Shown: positions 7,853 to 16,238 of the stretch, piece after piece | Position numbering within the stretch: position 1 is the stretch's first letter | How the letters are laid out: each line of letters starts with the position of its first letter | NCBI GenBank assembly: GCA_022842825.1 | Contig: JALHOU010000021.1 | Coordinates: 1 to 34,841 of the forward strand | Direction: 5' to 3' | Source of the DNA: Rubrivivax sp. | GTDB taxonomy: Bacteria; Pseudomonadota; Gammaproteobacteria; Burkholderiales; Burkholderiaceae_C | Length of the DNA stretch: 34,841 nucleotides | The notes under the pieces: model-generated | The model's input: only the letters and a program-made list of their open reading frames with translations | Database searches by the model: none | What the model was told of the DNA's origin: nothing | Made by a program: the position numbers and the translations under genes

Positions 7853-10099
7853 TCAACGGTACCGTCGCACCGAGCCGGACAACTCGGTGATCGCGCCGCC
7901 GTCACCTTCCAGCGCGGCGCCGATCCATGGCGCCTTGCGCGGCAGCACCGTCTGCTCGAGCCACCGGGCCAGTTCGTCGGGAAGCACCGCGCGGCTGAAG
8001 AGAAAGCCCTGCATCACGGTGCAGCCCAGGCGGTGCAACACCTCCATCTGGCGCAAGGTCTCCACGCCTTCGGCCACCACGCGCAGGCCGAGCGCGCGGG
8101 CCAGCGCGATGATGGCCGAGACGACGGCGGAGCTCTGCGGCGTGATTCCGAGGTCGCGCACGAAGCTGCGGTCGATCTTCAGCTCGGAGATCGGCAGGGT
8201 CGTCAGGTAGGCCAGCGACGAGTACCCGGTGCCGAAGTCGTCGATGGCGATCTCCACGCCGATCTCGTTCAGACGGTGCAGCGACGGGATGACGTTCTGC
8301 AGCTCCTTCATCAGGTTGTCTTCGGTGATCTCGAGGCGGATCGCCCGGTGCGGCACGTTGACCGCCGTGACGCATTGGTGGATGTGCTCGACGAGGTCGC
8401 TGCGCTCGAACATGTGCGTGGGCAGGTTGACCGCGATCGAGTCATTGAAGCCGAACTGCTGCTGCCAGGTGCGCGCCTGGCGCGCGGCCTCGCGCAGCGC
8501 CCACTCCGACAGCGGCACGATGAGGCCAGTGTCCTCGGCCAGCGGGATGAAGTCGCCCGGCGGCACGAGCTTGCCACCGCGTTGCCAGCGCATCAGGGCC
8601 TCGGCGCCGACCATGCGCGAGGCGCGCACGTCGATCTTCGGCTGGTAGTGCAGCACGAGTTCGTCACGCTCGATGGCGCGAAAGAGCGCCGACTCGAGCT
8701 CGAGCTTCTCGCGGCCACGGCCGGCGAGATGCGGGCTGTAGATGGCGGTGGCGTTCTTGCCCTGCGCCTTCACCGAGTACATCGCGACGTCGGCATTGCG
8801 CAACAGGTCGACCACCGTCTGGCCGTCGCGCGGATAGATGGCGACGCCGACGCTGGCCGTGACGAAGCACTCCTGGCCGCCGAGGAAGATGGGGTCGCGC
8901 AGGGCCTCGAGCATGCGCCGCGCCACCGCCTCGGCATCCTGGTCCTCGGCGACCTCGGGCAACAGGGCGACGAACTCGTCGCCGCCGAGGCGGCCAACCG
9001 CCTCCAGCGCACGGTGGCTGCGCCCGCCGACACTGTCGACGGTGCCTTCCATCATCTGGTCGCTGTGCCGAACGCAGGCACGCAGGCGGCGGGCCACCTC
9101 GACGAGCAGGTCGTCGCCGGCGCCGTGGCCAAGCGTGTCGTTGATGTTCTTGAAGCGGTCGAGGTCGATGAGCAGCAGCGCGCACTGGTGCTGCATTCGC
9201 CGCGCCACTTCGAGCGCGCGTTCGGCACGCCAGATCAGCTGGCGGCGGTTGGGCAGGCCGGTGAGCGAGTCGAAGTTGGCGAGGTGGCGGATCTTGTCCT
9301 CCGCCTGGCGGCGGTCGGTCACGTCCTGCACGATGCCGGTGTAGCCGGCACCCTGACCATGTTCGTTGAACTCGGGCTCAGCCTCGACCCGCACGACGCG
9401 CTGGCGACCGTCGCGCAGGGTCAGCGGTACGTCCACCGCCACCACCGTGCTCTGGCGCAGGCAGGCATGCAGCGTGCGCATCAAGGAGCGTCGTTCGTCG
9501 GCCTGCACCAGACGCAGCATCTTGCGCAGGCTCACGCTCTCGTGCGGGCCGAAGCCGCACACGCGCAGGGCCTCTTGCGAAAGCAGCACGCCTCGCGTCT
9601 CGTGGCGGCGCCACTCGAAGCTGCCCATGCGCGCCAGATCCTGCGCGCGCGCCAGCTCGGACTTGCGGCGCTCGAGCTCGATGCGCGTGCGCGCGCTGCG
9701 CAACAGGTAGCGCAGGCGGCCGGCGAGCAGACTCCACTGCGAGGCCTTGACGAAGAAGTCGGTGGCGCCGGCTTCGTAGGCCCGGGCGATGGACGCATCG
9801 TCGTCCAGGCCGGTGAGCATCAGCACCGGCACGTTCTCGCAGCCATGCAGGCGGCGCAGCGTGCGGCATGTCTCGAACCCGTCCAGCCCCGGCATCATCG
9901 CGTCCAGCACGATGACGTCCGGTATTCGTTCGCCCAGCAGCGCCAGAGCGCGCTCGCCGCCGGAAGCCTCGGTGATCTCGAACCCGCGTTCGCGCAACGC
10001 GATGGCGGTGAGCAGCAGGTTGACCTCGTCGTCATCGACGAGCAGCACCCGCGGTCGTTCAGGCAGGTCGTCGAAAGCGGAGATGGGCGGGTTCGACAT
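7853..10099 (-). CDS. Response regulator with receiver-PAS-GGDEF-EAL domains (c-di-GMP turnover)
   Basis: 748 residues, cytosolic. The receiver (about 16-135) has the acidic pocket DDD at 22-24, phospho-acceptor Asp66 in VIVLDAMMPG and Lys118. A PAS/PAC region covers about 155-262 (GSFEWRRHETRG to GIVQDVTDRRQAE). The GGDEF domain (about 270-455) has GGDEF at 372-376. The EAL domain (about 465-725) has E500-A-L, EITE at 590, DDFGTGYSSL at 620-629, LKIDRSF, EGVET and QGF, so the phosphodiesterase looks catalytically complete. A 20-residue insertion (about 348-367) separates the inhibitory-site motif RHSD (344-347) from GGDEF, which is unusual. The Hpt gene lies 13 bases upstream, so a phosphorelay input to Asp66 is likely. 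Net direction (synthesis or breakdown) cannot be read from sequence. Confidence 0.93.
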   Translation of the reverse strand: MSNPPISAFDDLPERPRVLLVDDDEVNLLLTAIALRERGFEITEASGGERALALLGERIPDVIVLDAMMPGLDGFETCRTLRRLHGCENVPVLMLTGLDDDASIARAYEAGATDFFVKASQWSLLAGRLRYLLRSARTRIELERRKSELARAQDLARMGSFEWRRHETRGVLLSQEALRVCGFGPHESVSLRKMLRLVQADERRSLMRTLHACLRQSTVVAVDVPLTLRDGRQRVVRVEAEPEFNEHGQGAGYTGIVQDVTDRRQAEDKIRHLANFDSLTGLPNRRQLIWRAERALEVARRMQHQCALLLIDLDRFKNINDTLGHGAGDDLLVEVARRLRACVRHSDQMMEGTVDSVGGRSHRALEAVGRLGGDEFVALLPEVAEDQDAEAVARRMLEALRDPIFLGGQECFVTASVGVAIYPRDGQTVVDLLRNADVAMYSVKAQGKNATAIYSPHLAGRGREKLELESALFRAIERDELVLHYQPKIDVRASRMVGAEALMRWQRGGKLVPPGDFIPLAEDTGLIVPLSEWALREAARQARTWQQQFGFNDSIAVNLPTHMFERSDLVEHIHQCVTAVNVPHRAIRLEITEDNLMKELQNVIPSLHRLNEIGVEIAIDDFGTGYSSLAYLTTLPISELKIDRSFVRDLGITPQSSAVVSAIIALARALGLRVVAEGVETLRQMEVLHRLGCTVMQGFLFSRAVLPDELARWLEQTVLPRKAPWIGAALEGDGGAITELSGSVRRYR

Positions 10100-10112
10100 C
10101 ACTGGCAGCCGA

Positions 10113-10493
10113 TCATCCACGCAGGATAGTGCGCACCGCCGCCAGGGCGGCTTCACCCAGGGCGATCAACTCGGCGACATCGTGGGTTTGTGCCGTCGCC
10201 CCCGCCCGCGCGCGTTGCTCCAACGCCGCGCAGGCGCGCGAGAGCGCCAGGGCGCCCACGCTGGCGGAAGAGGACTTCAAGGTGTGCGCCAGCCCACCCA
10301 ACACTTCAGGGCGCGGCGCGGCCAGTTCGGCCCGCATCAGCTCGAGCTGGCGCACGAGGGAGTTCTCGTAGGCGGTCAGGACGCGAGACATCACCCCATG
10401 ACTCCCCTCGGGGTCAAGTTCGCGCAGACGAGCGAGCGCCGTCTCGTCCAGCAAAGTGCCGGCCGGGTCGGGTTCGATCGGTGACGAGTTCAT
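10113..10493 (-). CDS. Histidine-containing phosphotransfer (Hpt) domain protein
   Basis: 126 residues, a stand-alone Hpt domain. Such proteins relay phosphate between receiver domains through a histidine. The signature is GLAHTLKSSSASVGA, with the expected H-x-L-K-(S/G)-S-S core, inside a four-helix-like arrangement: an N-terminal LDETALARLRELDPEG helix, and a C-terminal helix pair rich in Ala and Glu. ATG 10493 is used because the Hpt similarity begins just after it; the preceding frame is low-complexity. The next gene, the receiver-PAS-GGDEF-EAL protein, starts 13 bases after the stop, so partnership is likely. A candidate sigma-28 promoter lies about 130 bases upstream, and a histidine kinase is transcribed divergently. 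Confidence 0.88.
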   Translation of the reverse strand: MNSSPIEPDPAGTLLDETALARLRELDPEGSHGVMSRVLTAYENSLVRQLELMRAELAAPRPEVLGGLAHTLKSSSASVGALALSRACAALEQRARAGATAQTHDVAELIALGEAALAAVRTILRG

Positions 10494-10620
10494 GCGCGTG
10501 AAGAGGTGACTCGAGTCTGCGGCGTCATCGAGGTGGCCAACTGGCATTGGCCCGGCCCCGGTCTGGTGGATTGTCCTGCCCCGCCCGCGAAGGCATGCAG
10601 GCCAGGCGGTGCCTGCTCCT

Positions 10621-10647
10621 GTTTCGGCCCCGGCCGTGCGAACTTGA
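10621..10647 (-). promoter_or_regulatory. Candidate sigma-28 (FliA) promoter of the Hpt/c-di-GMP operon
   Basis: On the minus strand, CCTCAAGT (TCAA at 10647-10644) is followed after 15 bases by GCCGAAAC (10628-10621). The -35 octamer is the same as at flgM, the spacing is that of the classical TAAA-N15-GCCGATAA consensus, and the -10 matches at 6 of 8 positions. A transcript from here would have a 5' leader of about 120 bases before the Hpt ATG. Confidence 0.5.
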
Positions 10648-10682
10648 GGTGCCTGCACCGGCGATGCGCATGGGCCCCTCCG

Positions 10683-10688
10683 TACAAT
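10683..10688 (+). promoter_or_regulatory. Candidate -10 element directly before the histidine kinase
   Basis: TACAAT matches the sigma-70 -10 in 5 of 6 positions and ends 7 bases before the ATG at 10696. If used, transcription would begin at or next to the start codon, giving a leaderless message. This agrees with the absence of a ribosome-binding site. No -35 match is visible. Confidence 0.35.
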
Positions 10689-10695
10689 TTCGGCC

Positions 10696-11916
10696 ATGTC
10701 GCGCTTCCACAGGCTGAACACGGCCGTCCAGGCGCGCATCGCACTGGCCCTGCCAGCTGCCACCGTCCTGCCCGCGTGCGGTGGGGTGGTGCCCGACACG
10801 CCGGCCCCGCTGCCGTGGCTGTTCGTGACCGTCGCCTTTGTCGCTTGTGCCTTGGCCTTCTTCGGGTGCGGGTACCTGCTGGCGCGTCTGCGACGGGTTC
10901 GTGCCGAGCCCGCTCCACCAGCGCCCCCCCCACCAGTCGAGCCCCTGGCCGGGGCGCCCGCGGAAACCGCCCTCCTCGTGGAGGCACTTGGCGGCGTGGC
11001 GCTGCTGGCCGTGCGCCAACCCTGCGGCCTGTCCGTGGCCTGCCTGAATGCGCCTGCGCGCGCCTCGTGGCCGCACGCCGCAGCCGGCTCGCCGCTCGAG
11101 AGCCTGAGTGGCCTCAGCCCGGCAGCGCGATCTGCCCTCGAAGCTCTCCAGCCCGGGCAGGCGACCAGCTTCGACGGCTGGCGCCTCGTGATGCTCGCGG
11201 CAGGCGAGACGCCGCAGGCCCGCTACCTGCTGTGCCAGTTGCCCGGCCCGTCCACCGAAGGTGACCTCTTCGGCTCGACGCTCTCGCACGACCTGCGCGC
11301 ACCGATTCGTGTCGTCGAAGGCTTCACGCGCATCGTGAAGGAGGACTACGGCGGGCAACTCGATCGCGTCGCCAACGACCATCTCGAGCGTGTGCTCGGC
11401 GCCGCGTCGCGCATGAACCTGATGATCGATGCGCTGCTGACGATGGCGCGGCTGTCGGCCCAGCCGCTGGCTCGGCAGCCGGTAGACCTCTCGCTGCTGG
11501 CCCAGCATATCGTCGACGACCTGCGTCGCGCCGGCACGGCGCGCGGCGTCGAGGTCGAGATCGAGCCCGGGCTCGGCGCCAGCGGCGACCCCACGCTGCT
11601 GCGGCTGGTGCTCGAGAACCTGCTGGGCAACGCCTGGAAGTACACCTCGCGCACCGAGAGCGCCCGCATCGCATTGCGCTCGGCCATCCACGACGGTGAG
11701 CGCGCCTTCGCCGTGAGCGACAACGGCGCCGGCTTCGACATGCGCTCGGCCGACCGCCTGTTCGGGCTGTTCCAGCGCCTGCACAGCGCGAACGACTTCC
11801 CGGGGCATGGCGTGGGCCTGGCTTCGGTCCGTCGCATCGTCCACCGGCACGGCGGCGACATCTGGGCCGAAGGCCGCCCGGGTCAGGGCGCGACGTTCAC
11901 TTTCACACTGGGGTAG
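10696..11916 (+). CDS. Membrane-anchored sensor histidine kinase
   Basis: 406 residues. A short N-terminus is followed by a membrane span at about 41-64 (WLFVTVAFVACALAFFGCGY), a proline-rich linker (71-90) and a poorly conserved region that may be a degenerate sensor (about 92-185). HisKA has SHDLRAPIR with phospho-acceptor His198. The HATPase domain has the N box with Asn312 (GNAWKYT), G1 DNGAGFD at 342-348 and G2 GVGLAS at 372-377, so the kinase looks active. Residues 14-28 are also hydrophobic and end in LPAC, a lipobox-like pattern. It is divergent from the Hpt gene and convergent with the ANTAR regulator, and has no receiver of its own. It may therefore feed the Hpt or the receiver-GGDEF-EAL protein; that pairing is inference from position. 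Confidence 0.9.
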   Translation: MSRFHRLNTAVQARIALALPAATVLPACGGVVPDTPAPLPWLFVTVAFVACALAFFGCGYLLARLRRVRAEPAPPAPPPPVEPLAGAPAETALLVEALGGVALLAVRQPCGLSVACLNAPARASWPHAAAGSPLESLSGLSPAARSALEALQPGQATSFDGWRLVMLAAGETPQARYLLCQLPGPSTEGDLFGSTLSHDLRAPIRVVEGFTRIVKEDYGGQLDRVANDHLERVLGAASRMNLMIDALLTMARLSAQPLARQPVDLSLLAQHIVDDLRRAGTARGVEVEIEPGLGASGDPTLLRLVLENLLGNAWKYTSRTESARIALRSAIHDGERAFAVSDNGAGFDMRSADRLFGLFQRLHSANDFPGHGVGLASVRRIVHRHGGDIWAEGRPGQGATFTFTLG

Positions 11917-11966
11917 GGTCCGTCCTGTGCCGGTCCCTCCCGCCTTTCCCGCCCCGCTACCCGCCG

Positions 11967-12620
11967 CTACTCACCACTGCGCGCCAGCTCCTCGACCGCG
12001 CCGAGCAGCCTCTCGGCCTGCGCCGCGGCGGAGATGCCGAGTTCGCCCGCCAGACGCTGCAGGCGGGCGAAGGCCTGGGTGCGCGTGAGCGAGTGGCGGT
12101 GCATGAGGACGCCCACCGCCAGCGGCACCGGATCCGACAGGCCGTCGCGCGGCGCGGGCAGGGGTGGCGCCGCCAAGGCCGGCTCGGCCTTGATGCGCGC
12201 AAAGGCGGCCTCGACACCCGGCACGATCTGGCCGACGTCCAGCGGCTTCACCAGGTAGGCCAGCGCGCCCAGCCGTTGCACCTCGGCCACCGTGGCATCG
12301 TCGGAGAACGCCGACAGGAACATGAACGGGATGCGGTAGGCGTCACGCAGCGTCGCCGCCACGTCGAAGCCGCTCTTACCCTCCATGCGGATGTCCAGCA
12401 ACGCCAGTTGCGGCCGGTGTTCGCGCGCAAGCAGGATGGCATCGTCGCCGTTGTCGGCGTCAATGACATCGTAGCCTGCCTGCGCGAGGCCGTGCGCCAC
12501 CGTGGCCAGCACCAGCCGGTCGTCGTCGACGACGAGGATGCGGCCCTTGGGGGTCGGGGGGGCCGGCGGGCTCGCCGGGCCGCTTGCCGGTGCGCCTGCA
12601 GAGGATGCCATGGCTTCCAT
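11967..12620 (-). CDS. Response regulator with receiver and ANTAR RNA-binding domain
   Basis: 217 residues. The receiver (about 25-145) has ILVVDDD, phospho-acceptor Asp in LALLDIRMEG, a Ser in FLSAFSDD and Lys in YLVKPLD. The C-terminal helical segment (about 165-215: VPLAVGVLMHRHSLTRTQAFARLQ and on) fits the ANTAR fold, which on phosphorylation dimerises and binds tandem hairpins in nascent RNA to prevent termination (EutV, AmiR and NasR are known examples). The start is 2 bases after the stop of the upstream HisKA_2 kinase (TGACAATG), a strong sign that they are partners. A second ATG at 12611 is preceded by GGAA and could be the true start. It is convergent with the membrane kinase, 50 bases apart. 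Confidence 0.87.
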   Translation of the reverse strand: MEAMASSAGAPASGPASPPAPPTPKGRILVVDDDRLVLATVAHGLAQAGYDVIDADNGDDAILLAREHRPQLALLDIRMEGKSGFDVAATLRDAYRIPFMFLSAFSDDATVAEVQRLGALAYLVKPLDVGQIVPGVEAAFARIKAEPALAAPPLPAPRDGLSDPVPLAVGVLMHRHSLTRTQAFARLQRLAGELGISAAAQAERLLGAVEELARSGE

Positions 12621-12622
12621 TG

Positions 12623-15600
12623 TCACCCAGGCGTGGCCGACGCCAGCGCAGGCTCGGCGGCCGCCCCCTCGGGCACGCGCACGCTCGGAGGCTGCAGGCG
12701 CAGCGTGGCCACGACGTCGCCGCCCTCGGTGACCAGGCTCAGGCTGGCGCCACGGCGCGGCAACAGCGCGCGCACAAGGCCAAGGCCCGACACGCCGGCT
12801 GGCACCCGCTCGAGCTCGAAGCCCTCCCGCAGGCGACCCACCGCTGCGACACGGATGCGCACCTGCGCGCCTTCGCTGATGACCTGGCAGCGCACGGTCT
12901 GGCCTTCGCCGTGCTTGACCGCATTGGTCAGCAGTTCGTTGACGATGAGCGCCAGCGGGATGGCTTCCGCCTCGGGAAGCAGGTGCGACGCCGCCCCGGC
13001 CTGCACTTCGATCGCACGACCGAAGGTTCGCTGCACCGCTTGGGCGATGGAGCCGACGAGGCGCGCCACGGCCAGCGGGCCGCCCTGGGCGGTCTGGCCG
13101 AGCGGCCCGCCAACCTGCAGGCCGTAGACCTGGGCGATCGCCTGCACCTGGCTCACCGCCTCGATGAGCACGCTGGCCACCTCCGGCCGCCGGTCGGCGT
13201 TCTGCTTCAGCAGCCCGGCCACACCCTGAAGGTTGTTCTTGATGCGGTGGTGCACCTCGCGCACGAGCACTTCGCGCTGCGCTATCGCCTCGCGCAGCCG
13301 GGCCTCGTTGGCGGCGCGCTGCTCGGTCACGTCGCTGGCCAGCAGCATGACCTGCCCGACCTCGCGCGACGTGTCGTCGGCCGGACCGAGCGCCGCCACG
13401 CGGCAATCCCACACACGCAAGGAGGTCGATTCCGTCGCACCTTCTTCGCCACCGCGGCCAGCGGCTGCAGCGACCCGTTCGTCGCGCCACTCGTGCGAGG
13501 CGGCCTCGCCCGCGATGGCCGCAGCCAACCAGCCGGCCAGCGCTTCGCCGAGCGGGCGGTTCGGCAGATTCGGCAGCGCCAGCACGGCGCGCTCGTTGCC
13601 TGCGCCACCATCGTCGATGCCGAACAGCGCTGCCGCGGTGCGGTTGATCTGCAGCAGCCGGCCACGCCGCGCGTCGAACAAGGCGATCGCCAACGGCGCC
13701 GTCTCGATGAGGCGCTGCAGCGAAGCCTGCGTGCGCGCGATGCTCACCTCGGCCTGGCGACGGCGCTCGATGTCGAGGAAGGCGAAGGTCAGCTGCGTCG
13801 GGCCCGCGTCCTGCGTGCTCGACACGGCATTCCCCACGACCCAGAACTCGCGCCCGTCGCGGCCACGCAGGCGGCACTCAAAAGTGTCGATGCGCCCTTC
13901 GCGCGCGCGTTGCCACCAGTCGCTGCGACGCAGCGGGTGATCGGTCTCGGGCGTGGCCACGGTGCTGATCGGCTCGCCGACGAAGTCGGCGAGCTCGCCC
14001 GAGAACATGCGCCGCGCCGATCGGTTCATCCACTCGATGCCTTCCGCGCCAACCGTGACGATGCCCACGAGCACCGAGTTCAACACCGCGCGCGTGCGCT
14101 CGGCCTGCGCGGCCAGGGCCTCGCGCGCGCGGTGCCGCTCGTCGACGTCGACGAACGAGCAGATGCTGGCGAGGCCGGGCTCCGCCCCCGGGTGGTCGGC
14201 CAGGCCTTCGCCGTCGAGCGCGCGTATGGCCACCTGCACCCAGCGCAGGCTGCCGTCGCGGTGCCGCAGCAGGCGCTCGTCGGCGAAACGGCCCGACTGG
14301 CGCAGCGCCGTGGCCACGCGGGCCTCGAAGTCGACGCAGGCACGCGCGTCCTCGTAGAGCTCGACGGGGTCGAGCGTGCCCAGTTCGGGCACGGCGTAAC
14401 CGGTGAGCTGCGCCATCGCCTGGTTGGCACGGACGAAGCGCGGGCCGCGCTGCACGACCATGCCGACATCGGAGAGATTGAAGACGAGCTCGCGGTCCGA
14501 CAGCGCCCGCTCAAGCTCGGCCTGCTGCGCCTTCAGGCGCGTGATGTCGGTGAGTACGGCCACCGCTTCCGTGGTGTCGCCGCCGCTGTCGGCGCGGCGT
14601 ACGGACAGCGCCACCCAGCGGGCCTGGGAACTGGGCTGCCGGCCGTGCGGCACTCCGGCCGGCGCACCCGCCGCGTCGCCGGCCGCGAGCTCGAACTCGA
14701 CGTCGTAGCGCCGCTCGCTCTGCAGCGCGGCCATCGCCTCGGCCACCACCGACTCGGGCACCCCCTGCCGACCCAGGATCTCGGCCAGCGATGCACCCGC
14801 GGCGGCGCCGGGCTCGAAGCCGAGCATGCGCTCGAACGGCCGGTTGCAGCGCACAAGCGCCGGGCCGCGCAGGTAGGCGATGCCGGCCGTCGAGCTCTCG
14901 AGGATGGTGGTCAGTTCACGCAGCAATTGCGCATTGCGGCGCTGGGCCAGCTCCTGCTCGGTCACGTCGAGCGTCACCACCGAGGTGGTCGGCCGGCCGG
15001 CGGCGAGCACACCCGGCTCGACGCGCGTGAGCAGCCAGCGCACGCCGAGCTCGGCATGCCGCACGGCGTAGCGCACCTCGATGCGGCGGCCCTCGCGCAG
15101 CGCACCCTGCAAGCGCTCATAGTCAGGCAGCGAGTCGGCCACGACGAGATCGCGGCTGATGTGGTGCAGGGCGCTGCGCGCCGCCGGCGCCGGCGTCATC
15201 GCCACCTCTGAGGCGCCCGGCGCAGGCAGCGCCGGCGCGCGACTGGAGTCGAGCCAGCCCCGCGCCGGGTCGAAGGTCGCGACTCCGATGCTGGCCGTGC
15301 TCATCAGCATGCCCTTCTCGAGCTGCGCCAGGTCGCGCTCGTCTTCGGCACTGCGATCCTCGACGACGGCCATGATGCGTCCCGAACTGCCGTCGCCGGC
15401 AGCCGAGCCCGGAGGGCCGGCCGGCCCGGCCTTGCGGGCCAGCCGCGCCACGAGGCGGCGGCTGCGGCCGCCACTCAGCGGCACGAGCGCTTCGCGCACC
15501 AGCACCGGCGCCCCGGATTGCAGGGCGACATGCGCCCTCCCGCCGTCCGGGCCCTCCTGCCAGCCCAGCAGATGCCTCAGTTCCGGGCCCGCGTCGTGCA

Positions 15601-16204
15601 ACACCTCGGGCACGCGCTGCACGAGCGCCTCGAATGCGGCGTTGGAACGCACGATGAGCCCGTCGTCGTCATACACCAGCATGCCGGCGCCGGCGAGCTC
15701 GAACCACTGGTCCAGCTCGTCCTCGCCACGGCGCACCTGTTCGCGCGCGCGGCTCTCGAAGCTCAGGTCCTGCATCAGCGCCAGCCAGCGCGGCGCGCCG
15801 TCTCCGGTGCCACGTCGCCTGCCTTGCAGGGGCTGCAGGGCCAACGAAAGCCAGTTCTCGCGCCCACGGCCGTCGGTCAGCCGCAGCGGCAGCAGCGGCG
15901 GTGGCACGTCTTCGGCCAGCGACCGCAACGCCTCGGCGCGCTCGGCCACATGCGCCTCGCGCTCCGCGGGCGGCAGCAACGAGGTGAGCGTCTGGCCGCG
16001 CACCATCTGCGCCACGGCCCGGCCGAGCAGCTGCTCCAGGCTCGGGTTCAGGGCCAGCAGCCGGAACTCGTCGTCCAGCAGCGCGGCCGGAAAAGGCATG
16101 CGCCACAGCGAGGACAGCCCCGGCTCTGCAAGAGCCTTGGCGGCACCCGGCGAAGGCGCAGCGGCAGGCTCCTCGTCGAACAGGCCGGCTTGATGTTCTG
16201 GCAT
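12623..16204 (-). CDS. Large soluble HisKA_2-type sensor kinase with about seven PAS domains
   Basis: 1193 residues, no membrane span. PAS-like modules begin near residues 30, 170, 290, 430, 560, 680 and 810; clear examples are GIAYLRGPALVRCNRPFE, GMVVQRGPRFVRANQAMA and AIALFDARRGRLLQINRT. The kinase core begins REVHHRIKNNLQ with the HisKA_2/HWE-like histidines at 985-986, and has an N box VNELLTN (1088-1094) and a G2-like SGLGL (1139-1143). The usual G1 box DxGxG is absent; the stretch AAVGRLREGF (about 1120-1129) stands in its place. HisKA_2 kinases typically pair with ANTAR regulators, and one follows 2 bases downstream. The ligand of the PAS array is unknown. It sits between the degenerate EAL-HDOD gene and the regulator in one direction with flgL. 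Confidence 0.9.
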   Translation of the reverse strand: MPEHQAGLFDEEPAAAPSPGAAKALAEPGLSSLWRMPFPAALLDDEFRLLALNPSLEQLLGRAVAQMVRGQTLTSLLPPAEREAHVAERAEALRSLAEDVPPPLLPLRLTDGRGRENWLSLALQPLQGRRRGTGDGAPRWLALMQDLSFESRAREQVRRGEDELDQWFELAGAGMLVYDDDGLIVRSNAAFEALVQRVPEVLHDAGPELRHLLGWQEGPDGGRAHVALQSGAPVLVREALVPLSGGRSRRLVARLARKAGPAGPPGSAAGDGSSGRIMAVVEDRSAEDERDLAQLEKGMLMSTASIGVATFDPARGWLDSSRAPALPAPGASEVAMTPAPAARSALHHISRDLVVADSLPDYERLQGALREGRRIEVRYAVRHAELGVRWLLTRVEPGVLAAGRPTTSVVTLDVTEQELAQRRNAQLLRELTTILESSTAGIAYLRGPALVRCNRPFERMLGFEPGAAAGASLAEILGRQGVPESVVAEAMAALQSERRYDVEFELAAGDAAGAPAGVPHGRQPSSQARWVALSVRRADSGGDTTEAVAVLTDITRLKAQQAELERALSDRELVFNLSDVGMVVQRGPRFVRANQAMAQLTGYAVPELGTLDPVELYEDARACVDFEARVATALRQSGRFADERLLRHRDGSLRWVQVAIRALDGEGLADHPGAEPGLASICSFVDVDERHRAREALAAQAERTRAVLNSVLVGIVTVGAEGIEWMNRSARRMFSGELADFVGEPISTVATPETDHPLRRSDWWQRAREGRIDTFECRLRGRDGREFWVVGNAVSSTQDAGPTQLTFAFLDIERRRQAEVSIARTQASLQRLIETAPLAIALFDARRGRLLQINRTAAALFGIDDGGAGNERAVLALPNLPNRPLGEALAGWLAAAIAGEAASHEWRDERVAAAAGRGGEEGATESTSLRVWDCRVAALGPADDTSREVGQVMLLASDVTEQRAANEARLREAIAQREVLVREVHHRIKNNLQGVAGLLKQNADRRPEVASVLIEAVSQVQAIAQVYGLQVGGPLGQTAQGGPLAVARLVGSIAQAVQRTFGRAIEVQAGAASHLLPEAEAIPLALIVNELLTNAVKHGEGQTVRCQVISEGAQVRIRVAAVGRLREGFELERVPAGVSGLGLVRALLPRRGASLSLVTEGGDVVATLRLQPPSVRVPEGAAAEPALASATPG

Positions 16205-16238
16205 CGAGCGGGTTCGGTGCGGGCGGCCGCCTCAGAGC

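Noticed and set aside
7778-10129. Long plus-strand open frame opposite the receiver-GGDEF-EAL gene
   Set aside because: It mirrors the codon pattern of the real gene and shows no recognisable motif.
12584-15211. Very long open frame on the plus strand opposite the PAS-array kinase
   Set aside because: It is an antisense shadow typical of high-G+C coding DNA; its translation is low-complexity with no domain, while the minus-strand frame has full PAS and kinase motifs.
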